A stretch of 64,000 bases of DNA from SEAL01 sp032153715 (GTDB lineage Bacteria; Patescibacteriota; Saccharimonadia; Saccharimonadales; Saccharimonadaceae). The DNA lies in assembly GCA_032153715.1 (NCBI GenBank), contig JALDYR010000003.1, positions 128,316-192,315 of the forward strand, in the 5' to 3' direction. Each line of letters starts with the position of its first letter. Position 1 is the stretch's first letter. Below are positions 17,657 through 25,636 of this stretch, one piece after another. Made by a program: the position numbers and the translations under genes. The notes below the pieces were generated by a model. That model saw only the letters and a list, made by a program, of their open reading frames with translations, did no database searches and was not told the origin of the DNA.

Positions 17657-17788
17657 CTTTCATCACTTCCACTCGCTTGTCGTAGGTGTTCGTGCGCACA
17701 ACAATGGGCGCAAAACACTATACATCGTACCATAAACGCTAGATGTGCCGCTATATTCTGGCAAATATTACTACATGTAGGGTTTAGT

Positions 17789-18382
17789 CTACGCTGCGTG
17801 TTTCTCTTTCATGAAGCATGATCCGCATATCGAAGTGTATTCTATTGCTCGCCCATCATCAATAACGACTTGATCGCCTTCGAATGTAAAGACGCCGTCA
17901 ATCATGCGACAATTAAACTCGGCTTGGCTGCCGCAGCGGCACATTGTCGGGAGCTTTTCGATATTGTCAGCTAACTCGAGCAGTCGCTTGCTTCCTGGAA
18001 AGGCTAGCGAACGAAAATCAGCCCGTAGGCCATACGCAATGACAGATGTTTCGTCAATTTTTGCAATTTCAAACAGCTGGTCTATTTGCTCTGGCGACAG
18101 GAACTGGCTTTCGTCAACGAGGACGCAATCAAATTTCGTAATGCCTTGTTTTGCGGCGAGCAGTTTTAGTGAGCCGCGCAAATTGTCATTTGGTTTCGCG
18201 AGGATATTCACTTCCCATGAGCCGCCGGCGCGGGCGGTAATTTTTTCGCCACCTTTTGTGTCGATGCTCGGCTTTATGGTTGCGACCTTCAGGCCTTGTT
18301 CGGTGTAGTTGTACGCAGTTTTGATGAGCGTATCACTTTTACCGCTGTTCATCGCGCCGTATTTGAAATGCAAATGCGCCAT
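17789..18382 (-). CDS. tdk: Thymidine kinase
   Basis: Type II thymidine kinase salvaging thymidine to dTMP, 197 residues. Walker A GAMNSGKSDTLIK, Walker B VDESQFL, and the lasso/zinc domain with MCRCG...CGSC ligands are all visible, so the zinc site is retained here. TSIC near the C-terminus belongs to the substrate loop. It works with tmk (22264-22896) to produce dTDP. It sits directly downstream of the 171-aa gene but is separated from it by a terminator. Confidence 0.96.
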   Translation of the reverse strand: MAHLHFKYGAMNSGKSDTLIKTAYNYTEQGLKVATIKPSIDTKGGEKITARAGGSWEVNILAKPNDNLRGSLKLLAAKQGITKFDCVLVDESQFLSPEQIDQLFEIAKIDETSVIAYGLRADFRSLAFPGSKRLLELADNIEKLPTMCRCGSQAEFNCRMIDGVFTFEGDQVVIDDGRAIEYTSICGSCFMKEKHAA

Positions 18383-18413
18383 TCTTCCCTCTCTTCTTTT
18401 GCATTAGTATAGC

Positions 18414-18440
18414 AAAATCACACCTGTACGGTGTGATTTT
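18414..18440 (-). terminator. Terminator of the 171-aa gene
   Basis: AAAATCACACC and GGTGTGATTTT form an 11-bp perfect stem around TGTAC, with U-rich ends on both strands. It lies between the stop of the 171-aa gene and the start of tdk. Confidence 0.8.
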
Positions 18441-18462
18441 AGATGCTTTTTTGTCAAAGTGA

Positions 18463-18978
18463 CTAAAGTGAGGCTTCGACAGCTGCCCAAGTTGCGTCTG
18501 GGTTGTCTTCTGGAACGATGATAGTAACCTGGTCACCTTCCTTGATGCGGAAGTACGTTACGCTTGCAAGCAGGATACGGTATTCGCGGCCGTTTGCTTC
18601 AACGTAGTATGCACCATCGTGCTGGACGAGTGTACCGATGATTTGACGACGTTCGATTGGACCGATTTGCTTGTAGATAAAGCTGCCGTCGTCGGCGATT
18701 GTTAGCTTTAGGATGTCGCCTTCAACCAACTTTGATTTACTGGCGTAGTTAGCTGGAACTGGGTAGTTCTTGCCATCAGGACCAATCATAACCTGGCCGT
18801 CAAAGACACCTTCGATAATCTTACCGCTCACATCTTCTTGGCTGCTTCGTGGTGTGACGACAGTTCCGTCATCGCCGATAATGCTAATTAACAGCTCTTT
18901 GGCTGCTGCTAGATTCGTTTCCGCTTCTTGAATGAGTGATGTCAGTCGTTTTACTTGTTTTTCTGGTAATTCAGACAT
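18463..18978 (-). CDS. Coiled-coil protein with two duplicated beta-rich modules, unknown function
   Basis: A 171-residue soluble protein. An N-terminal helix (residues 2-36, ELPEKQVKRLTSLIQEAETN onward) looks coiled-coil. Then come two similar 40-residue modules: one around FDGQVMIGPDGKNYPVP...VEGDILKLTI, the other around HDGAYYVEANGREYRIL...KEGDQVTIIV. The shared pattern is DG-x-Y/V-x-x-x-G-x-x-Y followed by EGD-x-hydrophobics, suggestive of small barrels. The general layout of coiled coil plus two OB-like barrels recalls the N-terminal part of proteasomal ATPases (ARC/Mpa), but there is no AAA domain; this is analogy only. ATG 18978 is preferred to an upstream TTG. It has its own terminator. 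Confidence 0.7.
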   Translation of the reverse strand: MSELPEKQVKRLTSLIQEAETNLAAAKELLISIIGDDGTVVTPRSSQEDVSGKIIEGVFDGQVMIGPDGKNYPVPANYASKSKLVEGDILKLTIADDGSFIYKQIGPIERRQIIGTLVQHDGAYYVEANGREYRILLASVTYFRIKEGDQVTIIVPEDNPDATWAAVEASL

Positions 18979-19084
18979 GTCTCGCAAATTTCCTTGTCTG
19001 TTTTTTGTAGTAGTATTACCTCTATATATACCAGTCTGGTGTGGTTATGTCAACAGGAGGCACAAGACTGAGGTTGTCGGTGGC

Positions 19085-19597
19085 TTAATCAGTCCAGGTG
19101 CGCCATCCGGTGGCTGTAGCGTAGCCTGCGCCGTTGCCAACCGAGCCAGCAAGAACTGTCGTACACATTGTTACCGCTCCCCAGGCTGTTCCTCCGGTGT
19201 ACTCTTTGACGCCACTTGTCGCCGAAGATACGTACAGCTTTTTACCAGATTTACTAATAGCAAGTATGGCGTAGTCGCTGCCGGGCGTTGCCGAGTTGGT
19301 GCAGTTTAGTAAGTTATAGTCGACGGTTGGTGAAATTGCATAGGCGCCTTTACTAATCTTGGCTTCGATTGAATCGTCATGGAGTGTTGCGCCGAATGGA
19401 TAGACACCTGTAGCGCTGTATGTTTTTGATATGTCATATTTGTCCGCAAGCATCGCAAGGTCTGTTTTGACGGCGGCGTCATAGCCACGGTTCTGAACGC
19501 CGTTATACGCGACAATAGTAATAGCGGCAAGAATACCAATGATAACAATTGTGACAATCAGTTCAATGATCGTAAAGCCGCTTATGTTTTTGTTCAT
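19085..19597 (-). CDS. Type IV pilin-like protein (prepilin), downstream copy
   Basis: Class III leader MNKNISG followed by FTIIELIVTIVIIGILAAIT: prepilin-peptidase cleavage after G7, Phe at +1 and Glu at +5, then a hydrophobic helix for pilus assembly. The globular part (to residue 170) contains two cysteines (LLNCTNS and VTMCTT) that could form the D-loop disulfide. Sequence and layout are clearly related to the upstream pilin (19640-20158), so they are tandem paralogues. A TACAAT box (complement of 19605-19610) ends 7 nt before the ATG, predicting a separate leaderless transcript. The assembly ATPase and prepilin peptidase are not in the window. Confidence 0.92.
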   Translation of the reverse strand: MNKNISGFTIIELIVTIVIIGILAAITIVAYNGVQNRGYDAAVKTDLAMLADKYDISKTYSATGVYPFGATLHDDSIEAKISKGAYAISPTVDYNLLNCTNSATPGSDYAILAISKSGKKLYVSSATSGVKEYTGGTAWGAVTMCTTVLAGSVGNGAGYATATGWRTWTD

Positions 19598-19604
19598 TAG
19601 CTAC

Positions 19605-19610
19605 ATTGTA
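19605..19610 (-). promoter_or_regulatory. -10 box of the downstream pilin gene (leaderless)
   Basis: TACAAT on the minus strand, 7 nt before ATG 19597; the surrounding TACAATGTAG is identical to that before the paralogous pilin. Confidence 0.5.
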
Positions 19611-19639
19611 TGCGCGCACGTCGATCTACACAAGTGATT

Positions 19640-20158
19640 TTATTCTGTCCAGCTATCCCATTTGTCGTCGGGGTTTGATGTGTTGTATCCCGAGAAGGCA
19701 TTACTCGCACTGCCTGGCAGAATATTGGCGCAGCGACCCGGGTAGTTTGACGCGTTCCAGTTGTCACTACCTGTATACTCGCCCGACTCGGTGTCTGTCG
19801 TGTAGAATTTTTTGCCGCTCTTTGTATAGACAAGCAGCACATAGTGCTCCCCTCCGTCGCTCGTGCAATATAATAAATTCGCACCGACCGTTGGTGCAGT
19901 CGCGTAGGCATTCTTGTCGACTGCGAACTCTAACTGGTCAAGTTCTGCAACGGTTGTCGGGTAAAGACGACTGGGATTGGTGGCCTTATAGATATCAATT
20001 TTGTCGGCAAATGTCTTCATGTCATTTTGTACATTTGTCTTGAGCGCACGCTCCCTAATTCCGCTATATGCGACAACGGTCAGCGCTGCTAGTACGCCAA
20101 TGACGACAATTGTAATTAACAGCTCAACGATCGTGAAGCCTCTTATGCTTTTCCTCAT
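19640..20158 (-). CDS. Type IV pilin-like protein (prepilin), upstream copy
   Basis: Leader MRKSIRG, cleavage before FTIVELLITIVVIGVLAALT with Glu at +5, then a 147-residue mature globular region. Cysteines in LLYCTSD and YPGRCAN are placed like those of the neighbouring pilin. Both proteins share KSGKK(L/F)Y and a Trp-rich C-terminus (DKWDSWTE versus WRTWTD). Start at 20158 lies 7 nt after TACAAT. Likely a pilus subunit used for adhesion, twitching or DNA uptake; which of the two is major is unknown. Confidence 0.93.
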   Translation of the reverse strand: MRKSIRGFTIVELLITIVVIGVLAALTVVAYSGIRERALKTNVQNDMKTFADKIDIYKATNPSRLYPTTVAELDQLEFAVDKNAYATAPTVGANLLYCTSDGGEHYVLLVYTKSGKKFYTTDTESGEYTGSDNWNASNYPGRCANILPGSASNAFSGYNTSNPDDKWDSWTE

Positions 20159-20165
20159 TTCCTAC

Positions 20166-20171
20166 ATTGTA
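20166..20171 (-). promoter_or_regulatory. -10 box of the upstream pilin gene (leaderless)
   Basis: TACAAT on the minus strand, 7 nt before ATG 20158, within the TACAATGTAG sequence shared with the second pilin. Confidence 0.5.
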
Positions 20172-20270
20172 CGGTGTAGTATTCATCGGCACAAGCAATC
20201 CCAAGGTGAATTTGTTTTTCCACATGATTTATAGGGGTCAGTGCTAAAACGTTGTATATTTTGCTAAAAC

Positions 20271-20291
20271 AAAAACCACCCCGGAGGGTGG
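20271..20291 (-). terminator. Terminator of the rplJ-rplL operon
   Basis: CCACCC (20276-20281) / GGGTGG (20286-20291) stem with a CGGA loop; the minus-strand tail is TTTTTGTTTT. Confidence 0.85.
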
Positions 20292-20351
20292 CAATTGTCT
20301 GCATTGATTGACTAGGTCGAATAATGTTTGATCGATCGCTAAGCGAACGAA

Positions 20352-20729
20352 TTAGCCAAGTTCAACAGTTGCGCCTGCTTCTTCGAGGCTCTTCTTTGCA
20401 GCTTCAGCGTCGTCTTTAGACACCTTTTCTTTAACTGGTGCTGGAGCACCGTCAACGATAGCTTTAGCTTCACCAAGTCCAAGACCAGTGATTTCCTTAA
20501 CAGCCTTGATGACTGCAACTTTCTGAGCACCTGCGTCCTTTAGGGTAACAGTGAATTCAGTCTTTTCGTCAGCAGCTGCGCCAGCGTCGGCAGCAGCAGG
20601 ACCAGCAACAGCGACTGCAGCAGCTGCAGGCTCGATGCCGTATTCATCCTTAAGGATAGTTTTAAGGTCGTTGACCTCAAGTACAGTAAGCTTAGTTAGC
20701 TCTTCTGCGAGTTTTTTAATATCAGCCAT
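20352..20729 (-). CDS. rplL: 50S ribosomal protein L7/L12
   Basis: Stalk protein recruiting translation GTPases, 125 residues. N-terminal dimerisation domain ([21 protein letters not shown]), an Ala-rich hinge (about 35-55), and the conserved C-terminal domain ([39 protein letters not shown]). It follows rplJ by 23 nt and is cotranscribed. Confidence 0.98.
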   Translation of the reverse strand: MADIKKLAEELTKLTVLEVNDLKTILKDEYGIEPAAAAVAVAGPAAADAGAAADEKTEFTVTLKDAGAQKVAVIKAVKEITGLGLGEAKAIVDGAPAPVKEKVSKDDAEAAKKSLEEAGATVELG

Positions 20730-20752
20730 AGTAGACTCCTTTATTATTCTAA

Positions 20753-21277
20753 TTAACTTGTAGCTTTGGCTTCAACACCGTCAAGCAGTGCGTGAAGGTT
20801 GCCAGATAATGCGTTGGTAATGTCGTGAACAGGTGAAAGCAATTGTGCAACCACTTCGCCGATGAGTTGGTTCTTGCTAGGTAGACCAGCAAGTGCCGTA
20901 ACTTCAGCAGCACTAAGTAGCGCGCCTTCGCCAGAAAATGCACCAGCAAATTGAAGTGCTGGATGTGTCTTTGCGAAAGTATGCAGTACCTGAGCAGGAG
21001 CTACTTCGTCGTCAGCGCTAACTGCGTAAAGTAGCTGTCCGTTCAAAGCTGATGTATCAATGCCTTTGTAAGTGTCGTTTGCTTCAAGGGCTACACGGAC
21101 CAAACGGTTTTTAACAACCTTGATCGTTACGCCAGCTTCACGAGCTGCGCGGCGTAGTTCTTGAACTTCACGAACACTAAGACCTTGGTACTGTGCGAAC
21201 ACAGTCATCTTTGAATCTTGCAAAAGTTCACTTATCTCAGCAACCAAAGCGTTCTTTTTATCGCGTGAAATTGCCAT
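20753..21277 (-). CDS. rplJ: 50S ribosomal protein L10
   Basis: Stalk base protein that binds 23S rRNA and L7/L12 dimers, 174 residues. Conserved N-terminal [19 protein letters not shown], the [20 protein letters not shown] region and [12 protein letters not shown] are typical. The C-terminal helix binding L7/L12 is present ([23 protein letters not shown]). Preceded by an L10-leader-like RNA that should mediate autogenous control. Confidence 0.98.
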   Translation of the reverse strand: MAISRDKKNALVAEISELLQDSKMTVFAQYQGLSVREVQELRRAAREAGVTIKVVKNRLVRVALEANDTYKGIDTSALNGQLLYAVSADDEVAPAQVLHTFAKTHPALQFAGAFSGEGALLSAAEVTALAGLPSKNQLIGEVVAQLLSPVHDITNALSGNLHALLDGVEAKATS

Positions 21278-21342
21278 AAAATTCTCCTTTGATTGTTTTA
21301 ATTATTCGACCAAATTGTCAATGTACTGGTAATGAGAGTTTT

Positions 21343-21462
21343 AGAAAACAAAAAAGTCTCTGATTCTCGCACTACCAAAGACTTACTTGAAAATGTTTGT
21401 TGCATCCTCGGTAGCGGATTAAGCGTCGGTTTCCCTTCACGGCTACTGTCTCTGGTAATGTC
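21343..21462 (-). ncRNA. L10 leader (ribosomal protein autoregulatory RNA)
   Basis: The minus-strand leader between the promoter and rplJ contains ACCAGAGACAGTAG (complement of 21444-21457), CTTAATCC and CTACCGAGGATG, which match the L10 leader consensus bound by L10-(L12)4. It ends in a stem AAGTCT/AGACTT (21354-21359 / 21379-21384) followed by TTTTTTG, an attenuator-like terminator about 75 nt before the rplJ start. Boundaries are approximate. Confidence 0.75.
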
Positions 21463-21469
21463 TTCAAGA

Positions 21470-21498
21470 AGTATACAGAGATTAAGTAAAAAAGTCAA
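21470..21498 (-). promoter_or_regulatory. Promoter of the rplJ-rplL operon
   Basis: On the minus strand TTGACT (21493-21498), a 17-nt spacer and TATACT (21470-21475): near-consensus sigma-70-type promoter directly upstream of the L10 leader. Confidence 0.85.
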
Positions 21499-21562
21499 CA
21501 GTAGTCGACGACTCATGGGTGTAGTTGTATTTTAGCTTAAAAAATGGTATAAATAAAGTATA

Positions 21563-22267
21563 ATGATCGAACGTGATCCACGACGCCTTGGCGTCAAACA
21601 TGGCAAGTATTCAGACGTCATTGCGCAACACTTAGAAATCGAAGATATGCGCCGAGACGCCTATCGCACTGCTAACTTACTTCATGAAGACATGAACAGT
21701 GAGCCTTTTTCGCTGCAGGCTGAAATGCGCCAGCAAATTCTGGAAGTGTTAAATGGGTCTCAGTTAATGATTGAGCGCTTTTCTGTGTTGGTTGACCCCA
21801 AGACTGCACCCTATGTCGGTTCAGTTGACCTTAGCCGTGTTCAGCATCCAGCCACGCAGCGTGACTATCATATGCAAAAAGAAGAATACCGCGAGCTTCG
21901 TGATTTAATCCAGCCAATGGCGTACACTCGTGACGATCCGGAGGGAAGGATTCTGTATACGCCCCCTGCCCTCTTTTGTGATCCAGAAACAGGCAAGGAA
22001 ATGGCTTTTGTAGAGCGTACTCGCGTTCTAGCTGCGCTGCAAGATGAAGATCGAACAATTAAAATCAGAAAGAGAACCGGCTTTTTGATTAGTGACCTAT
22101 CTAAATTTGGGCAGTATGACATTGATGCTAATGGATACGGATTCAATCGTCCTCAAAAAACCTATCATCTTGACCAAGAAATGATCCAAGAAGCACTTGA
22201 TTCAGATCAGCAGGCAGGACTACATACAGTTAGCAATATTTTGTATGCCTATTCCGAACACAACTAA
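21563..22267 (+). CDS. Hypothetical protein, 234 aa
   Basis: Soluble, charged protein (MIERDPRRLGVKHG to LYAYSEHN) with no recognised domain, signal peptide or membrane segment. A helical N-terminal half is followed by a region with FCDPETGKEMAFVERTRVL. No Shine-Dalgarno; the start is preceded by GGTATAAATAAAGTATA, so the mRNA may be leaderless. It converges on tmk with a 4-nt overlap. Confidence 0.65.
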   Translation: MIERDPRRLGVKHGKYSDVIAQHLEIEDMRRDAYRTANLLHEDMNSEPFSLQAEMRQQILEVLNGSQLMIERFSVLVDPKTAPYVGSVDLSRVQHPATQRDYHMQKEEYRELRDLIQPMAYTRDDPEGRILYTPPALFCDPETGKEMAFVERTRVLAALQDEDRTIKIRKRTGFLISDLSKFGQYDIDANGYGFNRPQKTYHLDQEMIQEALDSDQQAGLHTVSNILYAYSEHN

Positions 22268-22896
22268 AGAGTGGAGTTGATGTGTGCCCAGATGTCTTCA
22301 TTGACATCCTCGATTGATTGATTGGCTGAGATGATTGGTAGATGATGAGTCTCTGCAATTTTAAGGTATCCGCTACGAACGTCTGCCTGAAAGTCGGATG
22401 CCCTCGACTCGAATGTGTCGGGGTGTTTTAGTGTGCCTCGCAACCCTACTCGTCGCGCCCTTTCGTCTTCATCATCAAGATCGAGAATCATGGCAACATC
22501 AGGAGTCATGTATTGGCTATTTGTTGCAATGCGCGTTTGGTTTTCGATTAAGTTAAGGTCGAGTCCTTCGCCGTAACCTTGATATGCGAGCGTTGAATAA
22601 TAGTTTCGAGATGCAACTACCCACTTACCTATTTTTAGTGCGGGTTCTACTTTTTGAATCCAAATTTCATGACGTGCGGCGCTGAAAAGAAGTAGATTAG
22701 TTAATGCGTCACGTTCAAGCGACCCGTTTTTAATAATAGATCGAATTTCATCAGAAATTGGTGTACCGGCAGGCTCCTCGATGGGGCTGATTGATTCTAT
22801 GCCAATATTCGCAAGTCGCTTTTGGATGAGTGGAATTTGGGTTGTTTTTCCGGTGCCATCAAGGCCTTCAATGACAACATACTTTCCCTTTTTCAT
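22264..22896 (-). CDS. tmk: Thymidylate kinase
   Basis: dTMP to dTDP kinase, 210 residues from ATG 22896 (2 nt after dcd). P-loop GLDGTGKTTQ near the N-terminus and LID-type RRVGLRGTLKHPDTFE are present. The usual DRY/DRW motif after the first catalytic strand is replaced by ASRNYYSTLAYQGYG, an atypical substitution. A longer frame begins at 22989 inside dcd, but its first 31 residues do not resemble the family. Third gene of the nudix-dcd-tmk operon. Confidence 0.92.
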   Translation of the reverse strand: MKKGKYVVIEGLDGTGKTTQIPLIQKRLANIGIESISPIEEPAGTPISDEIRSIIKNGSLERDALTNLLLFSAARHEIWIQKVEPALKIGKWVVASRNYYSTLAYQGYGEGLDLNLIENQTRIATNSQYMTPDVAMILDLDDEDERARRVGLRGTLKHPDTFESRASDFQADVRSGYLKIAETHHLPIISANQSIEDVNEDIWAHINSTL

Positions 22897-22898
22897 GA

Positions 22899-23618
22899 TT
22901 ACTTCATTCCCTCTGATAGGCCTGGAATAATTTCCGGTGTACGCCGTTTGTCTTTGTAGGCGCGTGGCAGCATTTGATCTGGTGACCATGTAGCAATAAG
23001 CTCTTCGAGATTATCGGTGTGCTGGTATTTGCCGCTCATGCCATTGCGGCCATCGCTATAGTCGCCGTCAACTGGACCGGTGGTATGGAAGATTAGTTGA
23101 CCGATGCGTTCGCCTACTGGCAGAACAACTGATTCGTGCATGTTCAGATTGTAGATTTCAAGTGTGATGCGGTTGATGTAGCCTGGATCAACCCAGCCAG
23201 CATCAAAACAAACTGCAACGCCGTTGCGCCCCCAGCTACTACGTGATTTTACTTCACATGCCCCGCCATGAGAGCGAATGCCAACGAACTCGTGTGTGTG
23301 CGCCAGGATACGTTCACCAGGACGAAGGACGATGATTGGGTGGTCGTCTGGGATGTTATCGAATGGTTTATAGCCATGCTTGTCGCACCACTCTTTGTGG
23401 GGCATTGCTTCAAGCGGGCCCTTAAAGTAGCGGGCGACATCTGATTGATCGAATGGATTGTAGACTTTTGCCTCCTCCTCGTACTCTTGTTTGTAAAAGT
23501 AGTGACCAAGGGTGAAGTCAAGGCTGGCTTCTGAAACATTTGCTTCGTTAAAGGGGACGCTGACAATCGTACCATCTTTGATGGCTTCTTTAATCTGAAT
23601 ATTGCTATAAACGCTCAT
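22899..23618 (-). CDS. dcd: dCTP deaminase (dCTP/dUTP nucleotidohydrolase family)
   Basis: Makes dUTP from dCTP for thymidylate synthesis; 239 residues, longer than the usual 170-195 with an extended N-terminal third and tail. The trimer active site is visible as EVKSRSSWGRNGV (Ser/Arg motif) and the catalytic glutamate in INRITLEIYNL. Whether it is monofunctional or also a dUTPase cannot be decided. Its ATG overlaps the nudix stop by 1 nt (TAATG), and tmk follows 2 nt later. Confidence 0.9.
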   Translation of the reverse strand: MSVYSNIQIKEAIKDGTIVSVPFNEANVSEASLDFTLGHYFYKQEYEEEAKVYNPFDQSDVARYFKGPLEAMPHKEWCDKHGYKPFDNIPDDHPIIVLRPGERILAHTHEFVGIRSHGGACEVKSRSSWGRNGVAVCFDAGWVDPGYINRITLEIYNLNMHESVVLPVGERIGQLIFHTTGPVDGDYSDGRNGMSGKYQHTDNLEELIATWSPDQMLPRAYKDKRRTPEIIPGLSEGMK

Positions 23619-24112
23619 TATTGAACCTCCTGTACCTGTCGTAGTGCGTATCGGGCGCGGCTTTTGGTTGTTTTGTTGGTTGGCGAAAGTGCTTCAATTT
23701 CTTCCATTGTAAACCAGCGCATATCAGTGGCGCCGTCTTTTTCAAGTGTGAATTTGTCAGTGTCACTGATAAGGATGTAGGCAAAATCGATATGGCGATG
23801 ACCGTCATCTCCAATGGCGTGAACATCAATGTCAAACGGCATTGGCTGCGTAATGTTTTTGTCCGTGTCGCGCTCGAGACGTAAGTTATCGGTGTACGGC
23901 GTCACGAGCGTGAGGTTATCTGGTGTTAGGCCGGATTCTTCCTCTACTTCACGAAACAGTCCTTCAAGCGGCGTTTCGTCTAGTTCGATATGACCGGCTG
24001 GTGGAAACCACATGTGTAATTTGTGATGAAGTAGCAGCAGTACTTTATTGTCACGAACAATAACGCCACTTGCTGTGTAGTCGAATTCTGAATTTGAGTG
24101 AATATGCGCCAT
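23618..24112 (-). CDS. Nudix hydrolase
   Basis: A 164-residue Nudix fold protein hydrolysing a nucleoside-diphosphate derivative. The Nudix box GHIELDETPLEGLFREVEEESG matches G-x5-E-x7-R-E-x2-E-E-x-G. Cotranscribed with dcd and tmk, so a role in dNTP-pool sanitation (for example dUTP or oxidised dNTP removal) is plausible but inferred. First gene of the operon, with ATG at 24112. Confidence 0.93.
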   Translation of the reverse strand: MAHIHSNSEFDYTASGVIVRDNKVLLLLHHKLHMWFPPAGHIELDETPLEGLFREVEEESGLTPDNLTLVTPYTDNLRLERDTDKNITQPMPFDIDVHAIGDDGHRHIDFAYILISDTDKFTLEKDGATDMRWFTMEEIEALSPTNKTTKSRARYALRQVQEVQ

Positions 24113-24239
24113 GGCTATATCTGCTCATTACTAATAATGATTATTTTATACACCGTACACCTCCCCAGGTTAGATATATGTTTGTTTTATTTATTTTGTG
24201 GTTTTAGTATGTCATAACTGAAAAATAATAGCAATGAAT

Positions 24240-24293
24240 TGGCTCAATGAGCCAAGCGACGAACGTTTAGTTCATCAAGCCAACTCATTGAGC
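24240..24293 (-). repeat. Inverted repeat downstream of thyA, possible terminator
   Basis: GCTCAATGAG (24242-24251) and CTCATTGAGC (24284-24293) are a perfect 10-bp inverted repeat with a 32-nt loop. The left arm is also part of the self-palindrome TGGCTCAATGAGCCA (24240-24254). A T-rich stretch (TTATTTTT) follows about 15 nt later on the minus strand. Confidence 0.4.
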
Positions 24294-24308
24294 GGTATGT
24301 CCTTTCTT

Positions 24309-25109
24309 TTAGACGGCGACGGGCGCCTTGATCGGAGGATGGTGGCGGTAGTTTGCGATCACGACATCTTCGTATTCGTAGTCAAAGATCGAGCCTTGCT
24401 TGTTCAGCTGGAGAGTCGGATATGCGTAGGCCTCTCGGCTCAGCTGTTCCGTCACCTGATCGACATGATTGTCATAGATGTGGCAGTCACCACCTGTCCA
24501 GATGAATTCGCCAACTTCCAGATCTGCCTGCTGTGCCATCATGTGCGTGAGTAGTGCGTAGCTGGCGATGTTGAACGGCACGCCAAGGAACAGATCTGCA
24601 CTGCGCTGATACAGCTGGCAGGACAACTTTCCATCAGCTACGTAGAACTGAAAGAGTGCATGGCAGGGCGCGAGCGCCATCTGCGGGATGTCGCCGACAT
24701 TCCAGGCGGACACTATAATGCGACGCGAGTCTGGATTTGAGCGAAGTGTTGCAATCGCTTCGCTGATCTGGTCGATTGTTTCTCCTGATGTCGTTGGCCA
24801 TGTACGCCACTGTGCTCCGTAGACGGGGCCGAGGCTGCCGCTTTCGTCTGCCCATTCATCCCAGATCGTCACGCCGTGATCTTGAAGCCACTTTACGTTC
24901 GTGTCGCCACGAAGCAGCCAGAGCAGTTCGTAGACGATGGATTTCATGTGTACTTTCTTGGTTGTGACGAGCGGAAATCCCTCTGCGAGATTCCAGCGTA
25001 GCTGAGCGCCGAACACGCTCTTCGTACCGGTTCCAGTCCGATCGTTTTTTGATGAACCAGTTTTCATGACGTGACGAAGAAGATCTTCGTACGGTGTCGA
25101 AACCGACAT
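24309..25109 (-). CDS. thyA: Thymidylate synthase
   Basis: Converts dUMP to dTMP with methylene-tetrahydrofolate; 266 residues, the size of the E. coli enzyme. Recognisable motifs: [31 protein letters not shown], the catalytic cysteine in [35 protein letters not shown] and [17 protein letters not shown] lies about 8 nt before ATG 25109. Monocistronic; with tdk, tmk and dcd it completes a dTTP supply set. Dihydrofolate reductase is not in the window. Confidence 0.97.
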   Translation of the reverse strand: MSVSTPYEDLLRHVMKTGSSKNDRTGTGTKSVFGAQLRWNLAEGFPLVTTKKVHMKSIVYELLWLLRGDTNVKWLQDHGVTIWDEWADESGSLGPVYGAQWRTWPTTSGETIDQISEAIATLRSNPDSRRIIVSAWNVGDIPQMALAPCHALFQFYVADGKLSCQLYQRSADLFLGVPFNIASYALLTHMMAQQADLEVGEFIWTGGDCHIYDNHVDQVTEQLSREAYAYPTLQLNKQGSIFDYEYEDVVIANYRHHPPIKAPVAV

Positions 25110-25251
25110 GTCATCTCCTAAAAGTAAAAGGACAATTTGATATTGCCCACCCTGTTCCGTATTTTACACGATTAGGCAAATGAAGGACAGTAGCATATTT
25201 TTAAAAATAGTATATAAAATGTATTGTATTCCTGAAAAAAAGGAGTATAGT

Positions 25252-25569
25252 TTGAATTACCTACGAGTGGAAGGCGCTGGGATGACTAGTGTTTATGTGG
25301 CAAAAACTGGCTGCAAAGATGACCAGGTAAAGTTGCTGACATTTATCGCTCATGTTAGGCTCGGCGCCTTGTCGGATGCTTATCATGAAAGTCGATACAT
25401 GTTCATGAGTGACGCTGCATGTAGTGATACGCTTCGTACTAACGGAGTTCCTCACGAGCAAGTCAACAAGTACATGCGTTACGCGAAGGAAGTGTCTACT
25501 GGGTTGATTCGATCCCGAGCTATTTTTACGGGATTTCAACTTGGCGATTGCTCTGAATTTGCGCTCTAG
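25252..25569 (+). CDS. Small hypothetical protein
   Basis: About 105 residues if started at TTG 25252, which has AAAGGAG with a 6-nt spacer; the alternative ATG 25282 gives 95 residues with a weaker AAGG. Contains no membrane segment or known motif (MTSVYVAKTGCKDDQVKLL to LGDCSEFAL); three cysteines. A [15 protein letters not shown] stretch lies upstream as a possible promoter and two hairpins follow the stop. Confidence 0.5.
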   Translation: MNYLRVEGAGMTSVYVAKTGCKDDQVKLLTFIAHVRLGALSDAYHESRYMFMSDAACSDTLRTNGVPHEQVNKYMRYAKEVSTGLIRSRAIFTGFQLGDCSEFAL

Positions 25570-25576
25570 GTGAGAA

Positions 25577-25630
25577 GGTGGGTGTTTGACGGTCGAACAC
25601 CCACCTCCACGCCCCCGCATTTTGCGGGGG
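25577..25630. terminator. Tandem hairpins, bidirectional terminator
   Basis: First stem GGTGGGTGTT (25577-25586) / AACACCCACC (25596-25605); second stem CCCCCGCA (25612-25619) / TGCGGGGG (25623-25630) followed by TATTTTC. They separate the short gene from the convergent esterase gene. Confidence 0.8.
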
Positions 25631-25636
25631 TATTTT

